A DNA stretch of 64,000 nucleotides from Lasioglossum baleicum (taxonomy: Eukaryota > Arthropoda > Insecta > Hymenoptera > Halictidae). Made by a program: the position numbers and the translations under genes. The stretch lies in contig NC_134934.1 of NCBI RefSeq assembly GCF_051020765.1, positions 3,410,001 through 3,474,000 on the forward strand, given 5' to 3'. The notes beneath the pieces were generated by a model. That model was not told where the DNA came from, made no database searches, and was given only the letters and a program-made list of their open reading frames with translations. Positions 42,260-54,400 of the stretch are shown here, piece by piece; position 1 is the first letter of the stretch; each line of letters starts with the position of its first letter.

Positions 42260-42547
42260 TGAACCCTCATCCGTCCCTAGTGTCAATTTAACATAGTTTT
42301 CCTGAAATAAGTTATGCCGTTCCGTTATTTGTGTAGGTAAGTTTTCCCGAAACTTCGTGACTTTCATGTTTTAATGCGAAACACATAACCGAAAAACCCA
42401 AAATGTAAATGTTAACTCATCAATTTGAATAAGAAAACATCGAAAAATAACTGTTTACCTTATTATTTCATCGATCTTTTACCACTGTGTCAATTTGACA
42501 CGGAGGGACTGATTCAGTTCGTGAAATGAGGGACGGATGAGGGTTAA
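42260..42547. mobile_element. piggyBac-like MITE, ACCCTCATCC family
   Basis: Ends AACCCTCATCCGTCCCT (from 42262) and AGGGACGGATGAGGGTT (to 42545) are a perfect 17-bp inverted repeat; a TTAA abuts the right end, while the left reads TGAA and has mutated. Inner ends also mirror (GTGTCAATTT / AATTTGACAC). Related to the relic in DBR1 intron 3. Confidence 0.65.
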
Positions 42548-43205
42548 AACCAAGATCAGCTACATACGAACATGCTCTGCAACCAGATCCCCACCGTAAA
42601 TCACGCGCACGTCCCCTAAATCCTCGAGCGATTTCGCTGATCGCCGGTACATAGAACGCAACGTCTCGTCAATATTTTTAATTGTCGTCGAGTAACTCGA
42701 CACTCACGGTCCGATGATTTACGAACCGTAAACGCAATTTATCCTGCACTATGTTAGACCAATAATAGACTATAGTACGGCGACAGGATCATCGGATTGT
42801 GGCGTTCTTTTCTTTCCTCGTAACAATGATTTACGCGACCTAAATCCGGTTTTCTCGCGTTGCTCGTTCCGTTGCTTCTCGATAACTATTTAACATTATT
42901 GCATAACAGTTCCGCGAATTCGTTGATATTCCCCAGAATTCCAGGTTCCATTAAACGCGACAGTTGTGGTAATAGCGTTGATTAAATCACTCGACGACTG
43001 TTACCGATACGATAAATCGAATCACATACGGTGCTTATTTATATCGCTTCGAGTGTGCTGCTCTTGGTATGCTATTATTAAATCGGAGCGGTGCGTGGGT
43101 CCATTCTGACCCGAATTCGACTCCACTCTTAAAGACAATACTCTAGATATTACAATAATACCCATAAGAGCTACAAACATCAGTTCAAAAATTAATTATC
43201 TTTTT
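42548..43205. other. Gene-free interval VIII
   Basis: Mixed composition DNA with no supported feature. Confidence 0.35.
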
Positions 43206-43466
43206 ATGAGAAGACTCGGTTCCAAGATAACAGCTACTTTTTTATTATTTTATTTTACGTCGCTCCTTCAACTGCTATGGTTATTAAGCGACTATTATAT
43301 AATATTAAGGCAACAGCTACTGAATCTTTTAGAAGTAAATAATTCTGTTTTTAACGTAAATAGCTACATTATTATCAATATTGCTAATACAGTTATATTA
43401 ATACAAGGTGTAAAAACCGTGGACCACGTATCCCACGCTAATTCTAGCGAGAAATTGTCTTTTTAG
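43206..43466 (+). pseudogene. Possible chemoreceptor-like fragment (doubtful)
   Basis: An 86-aa ORF with two hydrophobic stretches (LLFYFTSLLQLLWLLSDYY, then IIINIANTVILIQGV) and a following SHANSSEK. The spacing vaguely resembles the C-terminal helices of insect gustatory receptors, but the sequence lacks the TYxxxxxQF motif and no other exons are seen. Chance is possible. Its stop overlaps the stop of the minus-strand ORF at 43463. Confidence 0.18.
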
Positions 43467-43753
43467 TCCAGTTGCTCGCCACCCAATAAAATCGTATACA
43501 TATAGTGATGGTGATGAAAATGGGACATATCCTCGCAATCTTTAGTCGAAAATAGTGCTACAACAGCATGTTTACGATCAACGTAAAATGTAGCACAGCA
43601 TTGTAGATGGTCACAATTATTACACCGGTGTCGCCAGATATCGTGATTCTCGGCTAGCCAAGACCAAAAGAATTCCTTGATCGTCTCGGTCCGAGAGTAT
43701 CCGACGGTGCGATCTAATTTTATCCGAATTTTCATGGTAACGCCGCCTGTCAA
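43463..43753 (-). CDS. Hypothetical small protein or exon, Cys/His-rich (96 aa)
   Basis: The minus-strand ORF has a plausible internal start (MKIRIKLDR, residue 7) and a good upstream acceptor (CACTTGACAG), so it could be a terminal exon. It carries CxxCxxxxCC (HRCNNCDHLQCC), then YVDRKHAVVALFS and an HHHHY run. The residue make-up looks more protein-like than neighbouring ORFs, and it lies in a moderately AT-rich patch where long ORFs are less expected by chance. I do not recognise the family and no partner exon was found. Confidence 0.3.
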   Translation of the reverse strand: MTGGVTMKIRIKLDRTVGYSRTETIKEFFWSWLAENHDIWRHRCNNCDHLQCCATFYVDRKHAVVALFSTKDCEDMSHFHHHHYMYTILLGGEQLD

Positions 43754-46700
43754 GTGGATGGTATTGTTTTCTTATACGATTCTTTTAATAGTAAACGCAT
43801 TTTCTCTATTCGCTTCGCTTTCAGAGTAAAAGTAGCCAAACCTTAACTCGTTTGTCACTTTGCTCACTTTTATACTTTGCCTGACAAATCAGATCGTTTG
43901 TCTCGCGACTGTCTATTTCGCGTCGGAAAAGAGAGACGTTTCTTTCACGAAAATAGAACCGTCGCAAAGAGAATTTGTACTGTTGTAGACAATTCTGCGA
44001 AACGAACGTCAGCTTAAAACGATACACCAGTGAGATACATGTAATATTTATTCTTCTATGAAATCATTTTTCCTGTAAAAAGAACGCCGATGAAAATGGC
44101 GACGACGGTTCCTGCGAAGAAGAAAATGACGGACAGCGGAGAGCATTACCGGATCACGGTCCGTCTTGAATGTGATTCTCCGAAACACGAAAATCGAAAG
44201 CTCGTAATGTGACCACGTAATTTGCAACGAACACAGGGAAAGCTGCCACGAAATTGACTTTCGCGTCGATGTTACGGCGCCGCACCGTGCTCGTAAAATA
44301 ACGAAATCAAAGACGGGGATTTACGAGTTCTAAAATTGTTGGAAACTTTGCACCCCTACAGTCGTTATAAATGTACGCTTGTATCGCAGCCGGTATGAAG
44401 TACGAACTAAATATGGTCTCGCGCGGCAGCCTCTATCACCGTGGCACCGACGCGGCGCGGCGGAGAACGTTCCGAGTGGCCTTGGAAAAAACCGAAACGA
44501 AAAACCAACAATTCTCGCATCAGATTTTTCCTCGAATCTCGTTGTTAATTTTCACAGTCGCGGATAACGTTCTTTCGTTCCTCGGTAAGTATTCTATTTA
44601 TCTCCTAACATTGCAACCTAATATTTTTTCTGAGGTATTGAGCTATAAGATAAGCATGTTCTATTTTCATTTATTAACTATTTCCCGTTGAACCATCTCG
44701 AACCTACCGAAGCAAAGGCGCTGGAGAAGGCGCTTTCTACCCACGCAGCCGATTCTATCGCGATCTATGCTGTTCGGTGGCCGTTTTAAAAGCAAGTCGA
44801 TTCAGCTACCGCACGGAACCGAAAATACCAGGCGTGCGAGGTAACGGGAGCGTTCCGGATACTTTTCCAGAGCGCCCTAATCGCGTTCCGCGATGGGGTT
44901 TTCCCCCATCGGAAGTCGGTGCGAGAAGAAACCGAGATATCCCGCGGACGCGGGAGCAAATGGGGTACATGGAAGTGGCCGGAGAATGTGTCAAAAGTGA
45001 ATGCCGTTTCACCGAGAAATCTTGCACGCGGTTATTTCCGTCGTGGCCGCCCCCGCCACCCCCGTTCAAACACCCCGACCGTGGTGTGTTCGCGACACAC
45101 CGCGGCATAAGGGCCCTCATAAATATCGTCCGATGCCTTTGGCCGCGGTTGTCGACGCCGCGCGCCACGCAAGAGGTTGCCTTGGTCTTTCGAGGTGGAA
45201 CCGCAACCACGCCGTTAGCGTGATCGGGGGTGGGCGACTAGGAGAACCGAACCGGGGATAAGTCGCCGAGAAATGTATAATTCGCACGCGCTTGGGCCGG
45301 CCCAATGAGAATTATGACTGGTCGACGGACGAAACACTGGCGGGGTTTGGCTCTCGACGTTTTGGCACGACCTCCGCGTCTTTCGCATTTTTCTTCTCTC
45401 CTCGGTCAACGAATTATCCGGTTGGTCGAGGGTGAGCGGCGCGGTGCGGCGTGTCGAAACTTTTCAAATCAAACGAAATTATTCAACTATTTCCACGCCA
45501 GCCTGCGAGTTAGCCCTTTGCACTCGGAGCTATTTTCACTACGGAGTACGGAGTTCGGGGATTTTATCGGAGCCAGACGGTTCGATGTCGGAACACTTTA
45601 TTTGCAGTTTGATTTGCAGTAGCAATTCTATTGTTCCAGCTTTAAACGAAATTCAAGAAGAAGAAAAGTATTATTTCACGTATTGTAACGCCGTTTAAAA
45701 TTCTTTATTCGGTACTTAATCTTTGGCGGTTCCTCGCTGGGTTTTCGCTTGCCACCTTTGCTCGCGGCGAAAATACCCAACACCCAACACCCAACCATAA
45801 CAAATGTACCGAGTTTGGCGTGTCTCACCTACTGCCGACTTCAGCTGTCGAGCTCGGCGCCGAGACCCAGGTGAACGTCCCAAACGTCAACACTGTGGCA
45901 GCCTAACGCTTGTTTGTTACACGCGTGTGGTTCATCCTTCAAATATTCCCAACCTATGTCAATTCCTGTTTTCTTTTTTTTGTGCTAGCGGCTACTCAGC
46001 GCTGTTTCCCCTAATCGCAATTTCAAATTCCCCATTCGAATTTTCGAAAACTCGAACGATAACGCCCCTTCTGTCCACGTTTTCGTTCGGGAACCGCTGA
46101 ACGATTAACGTGGACGCCTTCTCGGCGGGCCTTCGCGTCTTCGAAACGATCCCGGAACGAAAGAAATCTTCTTTGAACGTGGTGGCCAAATGACGCCAGC
46201 AAAGGGGGAGGAGTTCTGAGAGTGTTCCGCAGACGATTACGCCTCTGATGTAATTTATTGCGCGGGAAAGCGGCGTGCGGTCCCGTCGTAACACGAGAAC
46301 GAAGGAAAATTCGCGCCAGCTTCGCCGATGGGATTAATATGGAAACTGTCGAGCGACAGCGCGTCGACTCGCGCGATATTTGACACGTCTGTCGATTTAT
46401 GCTCTCAACACACGAATGAACCAGACGGGCTTCCTGTTGGGCCGCCCATCCCCGCGCCTGTTACAGTATTTAGTACAAGCGGGCGCGCAGCAATATTCTA
46501 TCGCGTATTTACGTTCTAGAAATATTTTATTGGTGCTTGTACTGCTATATCTATCAGGTGTATGCGAAAGTGTTGATCTTTTTCAATCGTTCAGGCATAG
46601 CGACCAGACTACGGATTTTATAAACTTATGATAAAAAAGAATGCATCAAAAATGCACAACGGTACAATCATTTAAAGAATTTAAAAATGCTGTTGTATTA

Positions 46701-49090
46701 TTTTCAGCTCCTCTATTTTGCGATTAATACAGATAACTTTTATATTGCATAAAAATACGTGTCGCAAGCGCACACGTCAGCGTGTAAAGAAAAACGCGAG
46801 CGAACGCACCTAACCGTGCGTGTGGTCGTTCCGTGCTAATCCTTCGGATTTGTAGGAGATCAGCGGAAGAGGATCTGCCAGTTATTGGCGCGACCGGTTA
46901 CCGGTTATTGCCAGGAAATATATCGGACATCGTGAGGAGCAGTTGGCCGATGGCGCGGCCACGCCGCGGCGATCTTGAAATATGAATTTACCGCGATGGT
47001 GGACGCGTTTCCCGCATGCCGTTCCACGGCAATTTCTAAACCGTGTGCAAATCCGCAGGAAGTTGACGCGTGGGTGTACGCACGACCCGTGACGACGCGC
47101 GACGTCCGCTTTTGGCAATGTTCCAGCGCGCGTTTCTACCAACGCAACGGAAAGCTTTTTTCCGAGGAAATGGAGTGTTTCGATCCGACGATTACGAGCA
47201 TCTCGCTCGTCGATCGATAAATCGATCGGCAGATTCGTTCTCCGACGTTTTGCTGGAAGTTACTTGCAGAGTTTCGAGTGGATCGACGCGCGACGCGACA
47301 GTTCGAATATGTCTACTCTTCTGCGCTTCTTACTACACTATATTTTTATGTAAACGAAATGGATAACATAAACAAAAGATTATAGTATTCCGAATCTCCG
47401 TAGCAAGTTCAACTTGATATTTTCTAGCAACGATCCGATGAGTAATCGCGTGGAAACATACTATTACGAGTGGACCATTTAAAAATATGATAGTTGTATT
47501 CGAAGAGGAATAATATAATGTGGAAATGATGTAGGTTCTGTGAAACATGTATCCCACGGAACTTGAGAGTTACTTAATGTTTCGAAGGAGGAGAACAATG
47601 CTTCAGGCTACCGAGAATAGACGAGGAAACACGAGATATGGTTGAATGGAATCAACACCGGGTACCGTTGTATCAACCGCACGCATACCGAGTTCTTGAG
47701 TGGTTTTCGGCACACAGAATTCGTAAATATTTCGCCGACAGGCTAAAATAAAGCCTCTCGCGGAATGCATAGGGCCTTGTTCGCTTCGTTGGCTGATTCA
47801 TCGATTGTTATACTCGAAAACGAGCACTCCTTCCCTGGTACATTTCCTACGTTTACTTCGAAATGCTCTCACGTAAGCTCGAGAATACGATAATAACTCG
47901 ATCTATAAATACCCAGGAGAAAAATACTAATTCACTTTTTAATCACGGGGCTTCGTTAAATCAACAAGTTGTGGAAACTGGAGAAATCATTCAGCTTTAC
48001 GTATCTAGCTACATACTTCAAGGTTAAAAACCATCTTATGTAATAAGAACGATGTTTTCGAGAAATATAATTATTTCTAAGTGTAAGAAATAACAGTACA
48101 CTGTAAGCATGATTTTTCTATTCTTTCCAGTTTATAGGTTTGCACGATCGCATAATTGCTAATCAGTCTGACAATGAGATAGAAAATTGGAGACACGTCG
48201 AAGAAATAAGATCGCAAAGAATGTCTGAGGCATCCATTTTTTTCTCAACCGTAAAGCATTACGATTTGTTAAATAAATTCCATTGAAATGTACTTCCGGT
48301 TCTCGGCGCTCGTTAATTCAGTAAAGGAAGCAATTAAATCGCGGCATTTAAGAACGCGAGAAAACACGTCATTAACGAGGCCGTTTCAAGAACGCAAACG
48401 CGAACGTTCACGCGGCTGCGGCTGAAAAGAAAGAAAATGCCACGCGGCGCGGCGTACTACACGATAACGAATATTTCCATAAATTATGGGAAGAAATTTG
48501 TTTTTGGTCGCGAATTTTATCTCGAGTGCAAGCGAAACACGCGCGCACACGGAAGGCGACTTGAAAACGGATCAAATTCTATCTCGTTCCGCTCTGTTGT
48601 ACGCTTAATCGCGAATTAAATCGATCCCTGGAGACTCTATTCCCGAGGCTTTCCGGAGAGTACGACACCCTTAATAACGGAAAGACATGTTTGATCGATA
48701 CCTGGTTCGAATTGCTGTTGTACTTAATTCTTAGCAACTTGTACGCCTCCGTAAATGTGATGCGGTAAATCCAGCTGGCGAGAATGGCATGCGATTCCGC
48801 CATTATGGAACCGTCACGTTAATAGGACACCCGAATCGCAGCTACGAATTTTGGTGAACTGGAGTTTCCGCTAGAAAAATTTACTTGATTGATTAAAAAA
48901 AGGTAAGTAGACATATATATCTACCTGATTCGCTTCTATGTGTGTTGTCGCGAATATCTTTTGAATATCATGCGTTAACAATTTGTTAATTACTCTAAAC
49001 ATGATTCAACATCGCGCGTCATCAGCGTCCGAAGTCTAATCTTTGAATCGTTTTGTAAATGGTGGGGAGTGGGGAGTATACGCGGGATGA
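43754..49090. other. Gene-free CpG-rich interval IX
   Basis: Contains GC motifs at 44451-44463, 45436-45450 and 48443-48454, a piggyBac-like left end at about 45513-45530, and a degenerate TAGACTG-family copy at about 46607-46760 (left CCAGACTACGGATTTT, right TATTGCATAAAAAT). The long ORFs at 44.8-45.2 kb overlap on both strands and have no domain. Confidence 0.4.
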
Positions 49091-49494
49091 GCGTGTTCGC
49101 GGTGGCGCCATCTGGGATATAGCAGATTCCAGTACATATTCGACAGCAGTAGAAACGTATTATAATTATAGAATGTAGAATGGCAGTTACACGCAGACAG
49201 GCAGAAGTCTGTTTATGTTTATTTACGTTCTGTCAGGAATTAGGAACAGGAACTAATAGCAGAGAGGATATGCTAATAGTAATTATATATATGTATATAT
49301 GTATATAGGGTTGTTGGAGGTAGTTGCACCTAGATAGTGTAGATGTCGCGTCCAGATCGTCAATGGATGGCCAATGGCGCATGCAATTAGAAGAAGCGCG
49401 TTCGCGGAAGCGCCATCTGGGATCGTAGCTTCCGGTATCGAGCAGCAGTAGAATGGCAGTTGCGCGCAAAAGTCTGTTTATTTACGTACTGTCA
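49091..49494. repeat. Duplicated upstream module with GCGCCATCT motif
   Basis: Bases 49091-49235 and 49396-49494 are diverged direct copies about 305 bp apart. Shared blocks are GTTCGCGG, GCGCCATCTGGGAT, AGCAGTAGAA, GAATGGCAGTT, AAGTCTGTTTAT and TTTACG(T)..CTGTCA. Each has one GCGCCATCT (49105-49113 and 49410-49418), the reverse of AGATGGCGC, which resembles insect CTCF motifs. It lies 0.3-0.7 kb upstream of the OSER1 start codon and is probably promoter-proximal. Confidence 0.6.
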
Positions 49495-49812
49495 ATGATT
49501 AATTGATCGCGAAGCGTTGTCCACGAGCGATATCTGCTGAGCGAGCGTTGTAGCAGTGGGTTCGGGATGGTGCTCGTGTGACAGATCGTGGAAACAGTGA
49601 ACAGGACTCGGTGGAAATGTGGTGATCGCAGACGGGCGCACACGGCTTTCGTCTGGCTGTCGTCATTGTCGTTCTAACCTAATTCTCCCGAAACATTCTA
49701 CCCATCGTTCTGGAATTTTCCGACGGCTGTCAACGTTTGTTTGCCAACAGTGATTCGGCACGATGCCATGTTCCCGCGAGCATTGAACACAGAAACGTGT
49801 AAAACAGTGAGC

Positions 49813-51481
49813 ATGGCTGACGAGGTGCTGCCGGCGAGTTTGGAGAAGCTCGAAATTGATCGACTCTCGACGAGCTGTCCCCAGTAAGCAATCCACCGCC
49901 AGAACCGAATGCTCGGCTATAGTTCTTGCTCTTCGATGCCAGTGATCATTCGAAGCGCCTGTTCCCTCGCAAACGGGTTCGGAACGCGTTCGACGTGTCG
50001 CACAAGCGATTCTGCGACTCAACCCCTTTCCGCGCGCGCGGTCAAGGTCTCCGATTAACGTTACCTCGTTTTGCTCAAGTACGTGACCATCTCTTTCCTT
50101 TCCTCCCTCTCCTTCTCTCTCTTTCTCGCGCTCTCCGTCGCCGTTTCGTGTCTTTGTTTACATCGCGCGTGACTTGGATTTATCAAAGTAAGCAACCGCT
50201 CGCCAGCATACATTCCAACGACCGACGTCTCTTGCTCGCGCTCGCGGTGTCGACGCAACGACCCGACTACAGGGTTAACCGTGATCCGTAAGGGAATCGA
50301 TATGTTTACATGCTAGCAGCGAGTTCGATAAAAACCGTTACGATACGCCGCGAGTGGCAAGTCGCGAGTCGTTCCTCTCGAACGATCGCGAAACGCAGCG
50401 ACACGACGCGACGTCGATACTCGATAGTGTTAGCGTCGTGACAGTGTTATTTACGTTTTGACGGATGTTTAATCGATCGAACGTGGGTGATCGGAAGACT
50501 GTTCGAACCGCGAGTTTCCTTGGTTTCGCGTGGTTGCATAAGCGACAAACTCGGCTGATATTTACCAATATTCGACCCAAGGCAGTTTGCCAGGAGCGAT
50601 GAATCATCATTGGATAATATCGAACGATGCTCTTATCACGGTTCCGTTGACTATTACTAAATACATTGTCCGATTAGTATTATGTAGCTATCACATCCGT
50701 ACACTGATATTATTTTGTTTGTGTTTACCGAGACTGTTGCTGCTACTCGCCAGTGATAGTAATCGTGATCGTTGCTTTTTGTTGTTTCAGTTTAACGACC
50801 ACTGACAAAGCAAAGTCGCCGAACCCGTTTAGAAGTACAAGTAAAAGTGTTGGGTCTGATTGTAGTTACTTATTTCAAAGGAGATCGATGCCCGGTAGGC
50901 CAAGTTTATCTGAAATCAGCCCGAGAGGCGTGAAAAGCACAACGAACTTCAAACCTTCGAAGAACGAAAGAGTACTCGATAAGAATAAGAACTCGATAAT
51001 CAAAGAGGCTGTCTTAAAATTAAACGACACTGATGCTACTTGTCTTAGCGATAGTCCAATGAGTACACTGTTAAAGGGGACTTGTAAATGTAGCGATGCA
51101 TGGAAGAACAAGAAGGTTTTCGGTCATTGGTCCGTCGCGAAAGACTTTAAAACTCTGAACATTAATCAGGAGAATAGGCAGGCTAAGGACGACACTAGCA
51201 TCCAAGATAATTACCAAGCGTGTAGTTTCCTACGTGCGCGTAGCAATACGATGCCCAGTTTGAAAAGAGGGCCTGGTCCTGGCAGAGGTAGCAGCGGTAC
51301 CAGCCAGTCGGAGTCCAGTGGTTCGACCAGTCAACCTTCCAGTTCGAACACGTGTTCTGTACAAGCGAGAATGTCTCCGCCTTCGTGCGACGTCACCATC
51401 GATGAACTTGCCAGTTACTTCGAGGAGTTTGTTCATATCCCAAAGAAGATGTCGCACATGGCAGAAATGATGTATATTTAA
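49813..51481 (+). CDS. OSER1: OSER1, oxidative stress-responsive serine-rich protein 1
   Basis: Two coding exons, 49813..49883 and 50791..51481, joining (CA + T gives His24) to 253 aa. Exon 1 starts MADEVLPASLEKLEIDRLS, comparable to the ...SLQTAFKKLRVD segment of vertebrate OSER1, and ends at a CA|GTAAGC donor. The decisive match is the C-terminus, DVTIDELASYFEEF then VHIPKKMSHMAEMMYI, nearly identical to the vertebrate tail. In between is low-complexity Ser/Lys/Gly-rich sequence, and a CKCSDAW motif that may correspond to the Cys-rich patch of the human protein. In flies, worms and moths OSER1 has been reported as a FOXO-responsive pro-longevity factor; its biochemical role is unclear. The 907-bp intron contains three FOXO-like motifs. 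Confidence 0.92.
50154..50728 (+). promoter_or_regulatory. Three FOXO-like motifs in OSER1 intron 1
   Basis: TTGTTTAC at 50154-50161 and TGTTTAC at 50303-50309 and 50722-50728, all in the same orientation. TGTTTAC is the core of the forkhead/FOXO element. Single 7-mers are common by chance; their number in this short intron and the reported FOXO control of OSER1 make them worth noting, but binding is not shown. Confidence 0.35.
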
Positions 51482-54400
51482 TTCTAATGTACCGAGTTAC
51501 TGGCAGATTTCTTATACGGTTCTTCGAGGACTAGCGTGCGGCGTTCGTGTACGAGAGACGTGTCTAAATACTATATGTTTGCTACGAGAAACCAATTCAA
51601 TTTGGTACCTAAATTATACATAATATAAAATAGAAAATCTTCAAACAAAAAAAATAACAAAAAGAAAGAAAAAACGAGAAAAAGCGTCTGCATCTTTGTA
51701 GAAAGTATTCAAAGAATGAAATAACATTTAAATGATTCGATGTCGATATCGTCTCAAACAACGTGATAACAAAGACAAGAAACATGAAGATAATAAAACA
51801 CGATGTACGGCTTTGTTTTGTTTTCCTAAAAATCGTTTGTGTCCGACTAATCAGTTAGCTATTACGTACAGAAAAAAAAATTAAATTTAATATCTTTATT
51901 TACAAATTTTTGTATTACGAGATGAGAGATTGGTATTAGAGAATAAATTTCTTCAAATTAATTCATTTGTATCATTCAAATTCCCAGTCTTCCGCTGCTG
52001 ATCACACGTGAAGGTCGTTTTTTCAAGGTCATCAACATCTTACGTCTTCGTATGATACATAATATATTTATATCTGCATAGGCTTACGATACTTAATACA
52101 ATGATACAAAGTAACCGTTAAATTACTTAATGATAATAAGCTTTGGTACGTAAACAATGACGATATATTGATCCGTATTCTTCTTCTTTTACTTTTTTTT
52201 TCTTTACTTTAGGTACGAGTGTGAACCATGTTGACGCGCTGTGTACTGTGAGAAACCTTCGAAGAAAGCCTAAAACTGCGTTAAAAAATATCCATCTATT
52301 TGGTGTGCGCATCACGTGACGACTGTTCGGTTTTTCTTTTCATCATCATCATCATCCATAGTCTTCTTTCTTTTTTTTCTCTCTCTCGCTCTCTCTCCGT
52401 TTATTTTCAACATCTACTACGAACGGTATTATTTAGCAGCTTCTCCGGTACGACGAATGATTTCGTGGTAGCCCCGCGCAACACTCAAACTCTGTATCAA
52501 AACATGAGGTCTGTCGCTATATCACAGATTTAGTAAAATTTCATTTGAACGGAGCCACGACGAAACGGATGATTTTTAATTAAAAGGAAAAGAAAAAAAA
52601 CGAAAGGGAAATGATTAAGAGCGCGAACGCGCGTTCGCCACCAAGAGAAACCGAAAAGAACATGTTCGTGTTGGTCGTTGCGCTCGAAACTTGTCTCCGA
52701 GCCGAGAGATGCGGTGTTTTTTCGACAATAAAGGGATGGAAAAAGGGATCGATCTCTGGCGATCTAGACGCTCAATCAAACGGATTGTTATTACTCGATG
52801 TACCTAACAATGGAAACGAAGCTGTGCCTAAATATACAAGTCACAATGCAATGATTGGTGTTGTTAATAATAACCGTACAACGCATGCCAATAGAACCGA
52901 AAGTGTCGTATGCGAAAGATTAGAAACGATACGGCCGATCGGACCGGTAAAAATAGATTTTGCCCGATAAAAGTAGTAAAAATACAGTCGAAGTTATCGC
53001 AAAGTGCTACTAGATCGATAATTGAGACGGCAAACATTCATAGACTACGAAACTTCCAGTCTGGATCATTATAATTCTATCAACTTGGCATTGAGAGAGG
53101 TGTGCAAACTATTGAACAGGTTTTCTCGCGCCACTCTCCCGTAGAAATTTCATTCTCGACAAACTATTATTCTCCGTTAGCGCCCAACGACTCGAGCCAA
53201 AACAATAGAGATACGACAATAGTTAAATAGCGTATGTACGACCTGCGAGATTTAAATAAAACGGAACAGTTTTTGTCCCTCGCCGGTTGTATAATCTGAC
53301 AATCAGACCAATAATTTGCATACCTCTGTGTATTTCTGATAACGAATGGTAGACAAGCATTGAAGAAAAAGTAATAGCTTTACATACGTGCGCAAACCAG
53401 CGTATTAAATATACTTTGGACTACCGGACGCATTACGATGATACCATTAGCAACAGGTTCTTTCGTCATCGGAACGCATGTCTGTCGCGCAGCATTTGGA
53501 ACGCGGCGCGGCGTCTCCCGACGTGCAGTTCAATTTCGATATTGAAAACAACCGCTGAAAACCTAGAAATTTGCTTCTTCTTCTTCTTCTACCGCGAAAA
53601 AACTGTTCCCGTTCGAATATGATAAGAGATTGTGCCCGCCTAAGGTTTGTATTCAAATATCGACGAACAGATAATGATTCAACAGGCACGTGCAATAGAA
53701 ATTTCACAACAGCTTTCTGTCTTGTAATACTAACACCGTACTCTCGATGGAAGAGACACGCGGTCGTAAAATCGATCGGGAGCAAAGCTCTCGTGTTTCA
53801 GACGTTTCAACGAACAAATTACCAGCTAAAGATTTCATTATTTCTTTTTTGTTTTTCCATACGCACAGGAAAGAAAGAAAAGATTTTAATCTTCCGACTA
53901 TTAAAAACACCAAGATGGTTGGTCACCAAGATTGTCATTTCGAATCAAAGTATATGTACATTTTACGACCACATAGCGTCGTTTCCAGCGACTACAGTTA
54001 AGTTATCGATTCGAACAGATTGTGGAAAATTCATGTCTGGTATAGTCGTCGAATACATTCGAATACAGCTGTTTCCGTTTTCTCTAAACGATATCAGTCT
54101 CTAGGTCCAGTGGAAAAGGCCACACGCGATGCCCTAACCAGTTATAACATTTAAATATACCACTCTCTTACGTTTTGCTCGGGTAAAATGATCTATGGGG
54201 ACAGTGACACTCGATACAGAGAAATCAAACGATACTTTCCGCCCAGCTGGACGGGCGAATAAACACGCTTGGTGGTGTTCGAACGGACTCGGACGAGTCC
54301 GCTGAAAGCGAATCTTTGCTTCCGGTCTACCGAACCTATGGCGACAACATGATTAGTTTAGCGAGATACATACCTCGAAGAGTGACCGTTCTCCGTGCAA

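Noticed and set aside
44777..45223. 148-aa ORF as a gene
   Set aside because: GC-rich region with ORFs of similar length on both strands; composition is Arg/Pro-rich and has no domain.
50753..50790. OSER1 start at the ATG in the intron (hydrophobic MIVIVIVAFCCF)
   Set aside because: It lies before a strong TTGTTTCAG acceptor, and a phase-matched upstream exon (49813-49883) gives a conserved-looking N-terminus.
53571..54104. 177-aa ORF as a gene
   Set aside because: Low-complexity start from a CTT repeat, no domain, and overlapping ORFs on both strands.
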